Below the pieces are notes generated by a model, which was given only the letters and a program-made list of their open reading frames with translations, was not told the origin of the DNA and ran no database searches. DNA of 8,344 bases from Roseburia sp. CAG:309 (GTDB taxonomy: Bacteria; Bacillota; Clostridia; Lachnospirales; Lachnospiraceae), in assembly GCA_000434115.1 (NCBI GenBank), contig FR894021.1, forward strand, positions 4,752 through 13,095, read 5' to 3'. Within the stretch, counting starts at the first letter, position 1, and every line of letters begins with the position of its first letter. A program made the translations under genes and the position numbers. Below, in pieces: positions 1 through 5,432 of this stretch.

Positions 1-2179
1 CAAGCAAATATTCTGCGCCAAGGTTCGATGTCATGATCAAAATCGTATTTTTGAAATCAACCGTACGGCCTTTTGAGTCTGTTACACGTCCATCATCCAA
101 TATTTGCAAGAAAATATTAAATACGTCCGGGTGTGCCTTCTCAATCTCATCAAACAATACGACAGAATATGGTTTCCTTCGCACTGCCTCGGTCAGCTGA
201 CCGCCTTCTTCGTAGCCGACATATCCCGGAGGCGCTCCGATCAGACGCGATACGGAATGTTTCTCCATATATTCACTCATATCAATACGTATGATATTCT
301 GTTCATTGTCGAACAAATTCTCGGCAAGGCTCTTCGCAAGCTCCGTCTTTCCGACGCCGGTAGGACCAAGGAAGAGAAATGAGCCGATTGGCTTTGTCGG
401 ATCCTTGATTCCGGCCTTGGAACGAAGGATTGCTTCTGTCACTTTCGTTACTCCTTCGTCCTGGCCGACCACCCGTTTGTGAAGTGCATCTGCCAGATGA
501 AGTGTTTTATTGCGCTCCGATTCTGTCAATTTGGCAACCGGGATTCCTGTCCAGCGCGATACAATTTTGGCAATTTCTTCCTCCGTTACGCTCTCGTGAA
601 CCATCGACTGGTCGCCTTTCTTTGCCTTTTCTTCGGCTTCCTGCAATTGTTTCTGCACTCTTGGCAGATCTCCATACTGCAATTGCGCCGCTTTTTCAAG
701 GTCATAATTGTTTTTCGCCATTTCAATCTGATTGCGGACAGTTTCCAGTTCGGTCTTCAGACTGTGAACTTTTTCCACCGCGCTTCGCTCATTGTCCCAT
801 TTTGCCTTTTCGCCGGCAAATTGTTCACGAAGTTCAGCGAGTTCTTTCTGTAAATTAGTCAGACGCTCTTTGCTCAGATTGTCCGTTTCTTTTTTCAATG
901 CGGCCTCTTCAATCTCCAGCTGCATGATGTGACGCTGCACGTCATCCAATTCGGTCGGCAGCGAATCCAGCTCGGTTTTGATGAGTGCACATGCTTCATC
1001 GACAAGGTCAATCGCCTTATCCGGAAGGAAACGGTCGGAAATGTAACGGTTTGACAGAACCGCCGCATTGACAAGCGCTCCATCGGTAATCTTTACGCCA
1101 TGGAAAATTTCGTAACGGTCTTTCAATCCACGAAGGATCGAGATCGTGTCTTCTACCGTCGGTTCGTCCACCATAACCGGCTGGAAACGACGTTCCAAAG
1201 CGGCATCTTTCTCAATGTACATCCGATATTCATCCAATGTAGTCGCACCGATACAATGCAGTTCACCGCGGGCAAGCATTGGCTTTAACATGTTGCCGGC
1301 ATCCATTGCACCATCGGTCTTTCCGGCTCCGACGATCGTATGAAGTTCATCGACGAAAAGAATGATCTGCCCGTCGCTGTCTTTGACCTCTTCCAAAACG
1401 GCTTTCAGACGTTCCTCAAATTCACCGCGGTATTTGGCACCTGCCACCAGCGCGCCCATATCCAGCGCAAATATGATCTTGTCTTTCAAACCATCCGGCA
1501 CGTCGCCGCGCACAATACGCTGTGCCAGTCCTTCTACGGCTGCCGTCTTACCTACACCGGGCTCTCCGATAAGAACCGGGTTATTTTTGGTCTTACGCGA
1601 TAAGATCTGAATCATGTTACGAATCTCCGAGTCCCTGCCAATTACAGGATCCAGTTTTTTCTCACGCGCCCTCTCTACGAGGTCGTATCCATATTTATTT
1701 AAGCTGTCGTACACGGCTTCCGGATTGTCCGTTGTCACTTTTTGATTTCCCCGGACTTTCGAAAGAGCCTGCAAAAATCTTTCGCGGTCAATCTGAAAAT
1801 CGTGAAACAGCTGCTTGATCTCCTTCGATGGTTTCCGAAGCAGACTCAAAAATAAATGCTCCACGGAGACATACTCGTCTCCCAATGCTTTCGCCTCATT
1901 TTCGGCATACACCAATACTTTATTCAAATCTTGTCCGATATACACCTGTCCTCCCTGAACCTGCGGACGTTTGCGGACAGCTCCCTCGACCTGCGCCAAA
2001 AATACATCGCTGTCTATCTCCATCTTCTCAATCAGTTTCTTGATCAGACTATCTTCTACCGTCAACATCCCATAAAGTAAGTGTTCCTGTGCAATCTCCT
2101 GTGCACCAAAATCATATGCGATTTTCTCCAGGTTGTTTAAAATCTCTACCGATTTCTGTGTAAATTTTGAAATATTCAT
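1..2179 (-). CDS. clpB: ATP-dependent disaggregase ClpB (Hsp100), 3' end cut by window edge
   Basis: ClpB is a cytosolic hexameric AAA+ unfoldase that pulls polypeptides out of aggregates together with DnaK/DnaJ/GrpE. The frame is open from ATG at 2179 to the left edge: 726 codons of a family that is normally about 860, so about 130 C-terminal residues lie outside. Visible in order: Clp N-terminal repeat domain (about 1-145); first AAA module with Walker A GEPGVGKT (205-212), pore-loop Tyr250 in AKYRGEF and Walker B Glu278 in VDELH; a Glu/Lys-rich coiled-coil middle domain (about 400-520), which separates ClpB from ClpC/ClpA; second AAA module with Walker A GPTGVGKT (605-612), pore motif GYVGYEEGG and Walker B Glu678 in FDEIEKAH. 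These positions agree almost exactly with E. coli ClpB as I remember it. GGAGG sits 6 bases before the ATG. The gene is transcribed alone from the CIRCE-controlled promoter upstream. No frameshift is seen. Confidence 0.97.
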   Translation of the reverse strand, partial: MNISKFTQKSVEILNNLEKIAYDFGAQEIAQEHLLYGMLTVEDSLIKKLIEKMEIDSDVFLAQVEGAVRKRPQVQGGQVYIGQDLNKVLVYAENEAKALGDEYVSVEHLFLSLLRKPSKEIKQLFHDFQIDRERFLQALSKVRGNQKVTTDNPEAVYDSLNKYGYDLVERAREKKLDPVIGRDSEIRNMIQILSRKTKNNPVLIGEPGVGKTAAVEGLAQRIVRGDVPDGLKDKIIFALDMGALVAGAKYRGEFEERLKAVLEEVKDSDGQIILFVDELHTIVGAGKTDGAMDAGNMLKPMLARGELHCIGATTLDEYRMYIEKDAALERRFQPVMVDEPTVEDTISILRGLKDRYEIFHGVKITDGALVNAAVLSNRYISDRFLPDKAIDLVDEACALIKTELDSLPTELDDVQRHIMQLEIEEAALKKETDNLSKERLTNLQKELAELREQFAGEKAKWDNERSAVEKVHSLKTELETVRNQIEMAKNNYDLEKAAQLQYGDLPRVQKQLQEAEEKAKKGDQSMVHESVTEEEIAKIVSRWTGIPVAKLTESERNKTLHLADALHKRVVGQDEGVTKVTEAILRSKAGIKDPTKPIGSFLFLGPTGVGKTELAKSLAENLFDNEQNIIRIDMSEYMEKHSVSRLIGAPPGYVGYEEGGQLTEAVRRKPYSVVLFDEIEKAHPDVFNIFLQILDDGRVTDSKGRTVDFKNTILIMTSNLGAEYLL

Positions 2180-2274
2180 ACTCTGCCTCCATTCTGCATC
2201 TCCTGCACGATGCCTGCAAGCGTTATTGGACAATGTAGGACTTTTTATAGTCTCTCCATCATCGCTACAATTAT

Positions 2275-2303
2275 GTTATACCACTTTTATTAGCACTCGT
2301 CAA
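2275..2303 (-). promoter_or_regulatory. clpB promoter (-35 and -10 boxes)
   Basis: On the minus strand TTGACG (2303-2298) is followed after exactly 17 bases by TATAAC (2280-2275), a good vegetative sigma-factor promoter. Upstream is an A/T-rich block (about 2316-2337) that could act as an UP element. The start of transcription should fall near 2268, leaving a leader of about 90 bases before clpB. The -35 box lies inside the CIRCE element, so HrcA binding would block RNA polymerase directly. Confidence 0.85.
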
Positions 2304-2316
2304 GAGTGAGTGCTAA
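2290..2316 (-). promoter_or_regulatory. CIRCE operator (HrcA binding site)
   Basis: The sequence shows TTAGCACTC (2290-2298), a 9-base spacer, then GAGTGCTAA (2308-2316). This is an exact match to the CIRCE consensus TTAGCACTC-N9-GAGTGCTAA. HrcA bound here represses class I heat-shock genes, and GroEL keeps HrcA active; heat or unfolded protein relieves repression. It lies over the clpB -35 region, so clpB is predicted to belong to the HrcA regulon. No CtsR heptad repeat was noticed near the promoter. Confidence 0.96.
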
Positions 2317-2340
2317 TAAATTTTAAAAAATTTTTTCGCT

Positions 2341-2386
2341 AAAAAGCCTCACCCGAATTTGCACGAAATGCAAACTCAGGTGAAGC
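2341..2386 (-). terminator. Intrinsic terminator after the isomerase lipoprotein gene
   Basis: Arms 2346-2363 and 2369-2386 form an 18-bp stem with a 5-base loop (2364-2368). In the minus-strand RNA the stem is followed by five U (2345-2341) and, after a short break, a further U-rich run. All three imperfect positions are G-U wobbles in the minus-strand transcript but would be A-C mismatches in a plus-strand transcript. This fixes the direction and shows it serves the gene ending at 2415. It insulates clpB from that operon. Confidence 0.93.
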
Positions 2387-2414
2387 CTTGCTTTCTTATT
2401 ATTATAATTTTTCC

Positions 2415-3074
2415 CTAATCCACCCACTCAATCTTTTCAATGACTGGCTGGTTTGCTTTTTCTACCGTTCCGTTGCTGTCGGTAACCGGTGTCTTTTCAC
2501 AAATCTGATCCACGACCTCCATGCCGGAAGTGACATGACCGAAGCCGGCGTATTCTCCATCGAGATGGTCTGCGTCCTGGTGCATAATGAAGAACTGGGA
2601 GCTTGCGCTGTCCGGATCCTGCGAGCGCGCCATTGAGATCGTGCCGCGGGTATGTTTGATTGAGTTTTCTACTCCATTGGAAGAGAACTCGCCTTTGATT
2701 GTCTCATCGGAGCCACCCATTCCGGTGCCTTCCGGGTCGCCGCCCTGAATCATAAAGCCGGAGATGATGCGGTGAAACGTCAAGCCGTCATAAAATCCTT
2801 CCTGAACCAGTTTAGCAAAATTTGTCACCGTGATCGGTGCCTGATCCGCATCCAGTTCCACTTCGATCGTTCCATAATCTTTAACTGTGATCTTGGCGTG
2901 ATGCTTGCCGCTCAAATTTCCCTTGATGGCGCCGCCACTGGCTGTCTGCGCTGATTTCTCTGTAGATTTGGCAGAATCCGTATTTTTGTCTGCCGTTCCT
3001 GCGGAGCCACATCCGGTAAGGCAAAGTGTCGCCGCTACTACGACGGTTATCAGGTTTCTTATCATTTTTTTCAT
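2415..3074 (-). CDS. Cyclophilin-type peptidyl-prolyl cis-trans isomerase, lipoprotein
   Basis: The product (219 aa) speeds cis-trans isomerisation of X-Pro bonds in proteins folding outside the membrane. The N-terminus is a lipoprotein signal peptide: MKK, a hydrophobic stretch, and lipobox LTGC with Cys22 as the predicted lipidated residue. A Ser/Thr/Ala-rich linker follows (about 23-55), then one cyclophilin domain (about 56-219). Cyclophilin motifs are clear: FHRIISGFMIQGGD (catalytic Arg102), SQFFI (Gln160, Phe162) and LDGEYAGFG. The residue matching human CypA Trp121 is His170, which in other bacterial cyclophilins goes with low cyclosporin sensitivity. I chose ATG 3074 rather than the in-frame TTG at 3101, because the shorter form starts with a proper signal peptide and has AAAGGA about 10 bases upstream. 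It begins one base after the stop of the preceding gene, so translation is probably coupled, and it ends before a strong terminator. Confidence 0.93.
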   Translation of the reverse strand: MKKMIRNLITVVVAATLCLTGCGSAGTADKNTDSAKSTEKSAQTASGGAIKGNLSGKHHAKITVKDYGTIEVELDADQAPITVTNFAKLVQEGFYDGLTFHRIISGFMIQGGDPEGTGMGGSDETIKGEFSSNGVENSIKHTRGTISMARSQDPDSASSQFFIMHQDADHLDGEYAGFGHVTSGMEVVDQICEKTPVTDSNGTVEKANQPVIEKIEWVD

Positions 3075-3075
3075 T

Positions 3076-3345
3076 TTATTTGTTTCCTTTCGTTCGTACA
3101 ATCTGTTTCATTTTTTCCACGCGCTGCTTTTCCGAAGCATTCATATCACGAGTAAGAATCTCCATCATCGCCTCCGTCTCTTCCGGCGTAAATGACAGAT
3201 TCCGGCTGCGAAGTTCCCGCATCGCCTGCATCACGAACGGCGCCGCTGCTTTCATCTCGATTCCCTTCGTCTGTGCTTCGAGCTGCTTCAAAATCTTCGC
3301 TTTTGCCGGGTTCATCTTCGCATACATCTCTTCCAGATTGCCCAT
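3076..3345 (-). CDS. Small uncharacterised protein (89 aa)
   Basis: I do not recognise a named family. The product is short, soluble, rich in Met, Lys, Glu and Arg, and predicted mostly helical, with no signal peptide or membrane segment. The ATG at 3345 has GAGG six bases upstream (in GCGAGGAAAATA), and a TGA in the same frame just upstream (about 3357-3359) shows that it starts independently. Its 5' two-thirds overlap the tail of the preceding gene in another frame by 200 bases. The isomerase lipoprotein gene begins one base after its stop. A KAAAPFV segment (32-38) and PEETEAMMEILTRDM (54-68) faintly resemble KAALPYL and PPEQQDMIDMM in the upstream protein, so the two may be diverged relatives; this is a weak visual match. 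Of the two overlapping frames, this one looks more like a normal protein. Confidence 0.75.
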   Translation of the reverse strand: MGNLEEMYAKMNPAKAKILKQLEAQTKGIEMKAAAPFVMQAMRELRSRNLSFTPEETEAMMEILTRDMNASEKQRVEKMKQIVRTKGNK

Positions 3346-3721
3346 TATTTTCCTCGCTCATTGCGGTTAGAAAGACAGACATCATATCAATCATGTCCTG
3401 TTGTTCGGGAGGTATCTGGCTCTTCAAAAACTCCATCATGCCTTCCATATTCCCCGTTCCGGAATCCGACTGTTCCGCCTCCTGCTTCATTTCCTGCATC
3501 ATTGTCATCATCTCACGGACATGCCGGAACATAAAGATCTGCAATAAAAGGTCGATGAGCTGCCGTTCATTTTTCCGGCAGAAGCCGCGGATACTGCGAA
3601 GAAGCCCTTCCAGATCGATCCGGTTTCCGACCGGCTGATCGAGATAAGGCAGTGCCGCTTTCAAAAGCTGCACATTGGTATTGTCCACAATTCTTCCTTC
3701 CCATTGCAACATCTGTCCCAC
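3146..3721 (-). CDS. Uncharacterised Met-rich protein (191 aa) with overlapping tail
   Basis: I do not recognise a family. Residues 1-125 look like a real helical soluble protein, with a KAALPYL segment at 21-27, a hydrophobic helix LIDLLLQIFMF (55-65), several MM pairs, and PPEQQDMIDMM (104-114). Residues 126-191 lie in the frame overlapping the next gene and are low-complexity, rich in Gly, Asp, Glu and Ser, as expected of an out-of-frame reading. They may be an unselected read-through tail or genuinely dual-coding. The start is taken as GTG 3721, with AAGGA 8 bases upstream; ATG 3712 is the alternative but sits 17 bases from that site. The gene lies 49 bases after luxS with no convincing promoter between, so it probably shares the luxS transcript. 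Confidence 0.68.
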   Translation of the reverse strand: MGQMLQWEGRIVDNTNVQLLKAALPYLDQPVGNRIDLEGLLRSIRGFCRKNERQLIDLLLQIFMFRHVREMMTMMQEMKQEAEQSDSGTGNMEGMMEFLKSQIPPEQQDMIDMMSVFLTAMSEENNGQSGRDVCEDEPGKSEDFEAARSTDEGNRDESSGAVRDAGDAGTSQPESVIYAGRDGGDDGDSYS

Positions 3722-3770
3722 TTCCGCATTCCTTTTCTTCTAGCATATGCGTGTTTTTCAAAAAGAATGC

Positions 3771-4247
3771 CTATTGATAATTCAGTCGTTCGCTGGTAAT
3801 ATTTCCCAGCGCTTCGGTGAGATACCGCTTGGCTGCATATTTTGCCATCGGCAGGTTCAGATCCAGATAATTGCCGCAGGCTTCCGGTGCTGCTCCCGGA
3901 ATCTCACCTTCGTACTCACTGATAAATGTGAACATTTCTTCGAGCAACGGCACGATATCCGCAGATTCATAGTCTCCGGCAAGAATGAGATAAAATCCCG
4001 TGCGACAGCCCATTGGACCAAAATACACAACCTTTTCGCCCATCGTATCATGGTTTCGCAAAAATGTTGCACCCAGATGCTCTATCGCGTGAATCTCCGC
4101 GGTATTCATGACCGGTTCAAAATTCGGGCGTGTCATGCGGATGTCAAAGGTTGTCACAATGTCCGTTCCGGTACAGTCTTTGCGGGAAACATAGACTCCC
4201 GGAAGAAGTTTCAGGTGATCTACGGTAAAACTGGCAATTGTTTCCAT
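3771..4247 (-). CDS. luxS: S-ribosylhomocysteine lyase LuxS
   Basis: LuxS cleaves S-ribosylhomocysteine to homocysteine and 4,5-dihydroxy-2,3-pentanedione, the precursor of autoinducer-2, as part of the activated methyl cycle. The 158 aa length is normal for the family. The metal site is complete: HAIEH (His53, Glu56, His57) and Cys124 in EACGNY; the catalytic Cys81 is in GPMGCRTGFY. I chose ATG 4247 because GGAGG lies five bases upstream (GGAGGACAAAATG); longer in-frame starts at 4259 (ATG) and 4265 (TTG) would place this site inside the gene. It follows ilvE by 85 bases that hold a hairpin. A weak promoter-like pair (TTAAGG 4349-4344, TAACAT 4326-4321, 17-base gap) overlaps the ilvE end, so luxS may have its own start as well as read-through. 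No gene for the preceding enzyme (SAH nucleosidase) is in this window. Confidence 0.97.
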   Translation of the reverse strand: METIASFTVDHLKLLPGVYVSRKDCTGTDIVTTFDIRMTRPNFEPVMNTAEIHAIEHLGATFLRNHDTMGEKVVYFGPMGCRTGFYLILAGDYESADIVPLLEEMFTFISEYEGEIPGAAPEACGNYLDLNLPMAKYAAKRYLTEALGNITSERLNYQ

Positions 4248-4275
4248 TTTGTCCTCCATTTCCAATAATTAACAA

Positions 4276-4320
4276 AGACCACATATCTTTCTGTGAAAAA
4301 ATATGTGGTCTGGTTTCACA
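4276..4320 (-). promoter_or_regulatory. Hairpin with possible pseudoknot in the ilvE-luxS gap
   Basis: An 11-bp perfect inverted repeat (AGACCACATAT and ATATGTGGTCT, 4276-4286 and 4301-4311) encloses a 14-base loop. On the minus strand the stem is followed by TTTGTTAATT, a poor U-tract, so it is at best a leaky ilvE terminator. In addition TGTGAAA (minus, 4320-4314), two bases before the stem, is complementary over 7 bases to TTTCACA in the loop (4298-4292). The two pairings could form an H-type pseudoknot, or act as mutually exclusive hairpins. The element ends about 28 bases before the luxS start codon, so it sits in the leader of any transcript reaching luxS. Terminator, processing site and cis-regulator all remain possible. 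Confidence 0.6.
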
Positions 4321-4332
4321 ATGTTACGTTAT

Positions 4333-5358
4333 TTATTTGATAACCTTAACCCATCCTTCCGGACCTTCGATATGACCCATCTGGATACCGGTAAGTGTAT
4401 CATACAATTTCTGTGTAACTTCACCCATTTTCTCCATGCCGCTTGGGAAGCAGATCTCTTTGCCATGATCATTAATCTTTCCAACCGGAGAAATAACAGC
4501 TGCTGTTCCACAAAGTCCACACTCTGCAAAATCTTTTACTTCGTCAAAGTATACTTCTCTTTCTTCTACTTCAAGACCAAGGATGTCTCTTGCAATCGTT
4601 ACGAGAGAACGTCTTGTGATCGAAGGAAGGATACTATTACTCTTTGGTGTAACTACTTTACCATCTTTGGTAACAAAGATGAAGTTTGCTCCACCGGTCT
4701 CTTCTACTTTTGTTCTTGTCTTAGGATCCAGATACATATTTTCAGCGAATCCCTGATTATGTGCATCTACGATCGCATGAAGACTCATCGCATAGTTCAG
4801 ACCAGCCTTAACATGTCCTGTACCATTTGGTGCTGCACGGTCAAAATCACTGACACGGATTACAATCGGTTTTGCGCCGCCCTTGAAATAAGGACCAACC
4901 GGTGTCGTAAATACACGGAACTGATACTCTGTGGAAGGAGCAACTCCGATAACCGGTGCGATACCAAACATATATGGACGGATGTACAATGAAGCACCGG
5001 AGCCATAAGGTGGCACGTAAGCTTCATTTGCCAAAACGGTCTGCACTACTGCATCTACAAATTTATCTTCCGGAAATGCCGGCATCTCGAGACGTCTTGC
5101 CGTATTTGCCATACGCTCTGCATTTAAGTTAGGGCGAAAGCAGACAATATGTCCATCTTCTGCTGTGTAAGCTTTTAATCCCTCGAAACAAGTCTGTGCA
5201 TACTGAAGCACACCTGCACACTCACTCATTGTGATCATAGGGTCATCGATCAAAGCACCCTCGTCCCAGGCACCATCTTTGTAATTAGCCACAAAACGTT
5301 TGTCTGTGTCATGGTATCCAAATCCCAAACTGGACCAATCAATGTTCTTTTTTTCCAT
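4333..5358 (-). CDS. ilvE: Branched-chain-amino-acid aminotransferase
   Basis: This PLP-dependent class IV (fold type IV) aminotransferase interconverts Leu, Ile and Val with their 2-oxo acids, using 2-oxoglutarate/glutamate; it acts in the cytosol at the last step of synthesis or first step of breakdown. At 341 aa it has the length of the larger BCAT2-like subgroup. Motifs: Lys184 in GHVKAGLNYA (the lysine that binds PLP), EETGGANFIF (219-228), SILPSITRRS (242-251) and GTAAVISPVG (284-293). A CGLC motif (Cys280, Cys283) precedes GTAAV. The ATG at 5358 has AAGGA 12 bases upstream, a rather long spacing. It is transcribed from a promoter in the gap behind the acyl-CoA synthetase gene. Only about 30 bases of leader precede the start codon, too short for a T-box, so leader control by branched-chain tRNA is not expected. 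luxS follows after the hairpin. Confidence 0.96.
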   Translation of the reverse strand: MEKKNIDWSSLGFGYHDTDKRFVANYKDGAWDEGALIDDPMITMSECAGVLQYAQTCFEGLKAYTAEDGHIVCFRPNLNAERMANTARRLEMPAFPEDKFVDAVVQTVLANEAYVPPYGSGASLYIRPYMFGIAPVIGVAPSTEYQFRVFTTPVGPYFKGGAKPIVIRVSDFDRAAPNGTGHVKAGLNYAMSLHAIVDAHNQGFAENMYLDPKTRTKVEETGGANFIFVTKDGKVVTPKSNSILPSITRRSLVTIARDILGLEVEEREVYFDEVKDFAECGLCGTAAVISPVGKINDHGKEICFPSGMEKMGEVTQKLYDTLTGIQMGHIEGPEGWVKVIK

Positions 5359-5397
5359 AGTTAACCATCTTCCTTTGACGTATATTTTGTATCTTTT

Positions 5398-5426
5398 AGT
5401 TTACTCTTATGGCAGGAAACTGTCAA
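5398..5426 (-). promoter_or_regulatory. ilvE promoter
   Basis: On the minus strand TTGACA (5426-5421), a perfect -35 box, is followed after 17 bases by TAAACT (5403-5398), which matches four of six -10 consensus bases. Transcription should start near 5391. The -35 box begins only 7 bases after the stop of the acyl-CoA synthetase, and no terminator hairpin is visible between, so transcripts from that gene may also read into ilvE. Confidence 0.7.
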
Positions 5427-5432
5427 GTAGTA

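Noticed and set aside
1..2179. clpB as a pseudogene or ClpC instead of ClpB
   Set aside because: The frame is continuous with correct spacing of all motifs; the long middle domain fits ClpB. Missing residues are due to the window edge.
2341..2386. Bidirectional terminator
   Set aside because: On the plus strand the stem has A-C mismatches, and no plus-strand gene ends there.
3075..3101. Nine extra N-terminal residues on the isomerase from TTG 3101
   Set aside because: They would bury the lipoprotein signal peptide behind a charged stretch inside the preceding gene; ATG 3074 gives a normal signal.
3567..3761. A 64-codon minus-strand frame starting before the 191 aa gene
   Set aside because: It overlaps the well-formed N-terminal part of that gene in another frame and reads as a shadow.
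3722..3770. GCATTC...GAATGC inverted repeat and TTTTTGAAAAA between luxS and the next gene as a terminator or promoter
   Set aside because: Only 6 bp with a loop of about 30 bases, no U-tract after it, and no -35/-10 pair with proper spacing.
3747..4268. A 173-codon plus-strand open frame opposite luxS
   Set aside because: Covers almost exactly the luxS gene in antisense and has no domain resemblance; luxS carries its complete metal and catalytic residues.
4303..4992. A 229-codon plus-strand open frame opposite ilvE
   Set aside because: Cys/Arg-rich composition typical of antisense reading; the ilvE frame is unambiguous.
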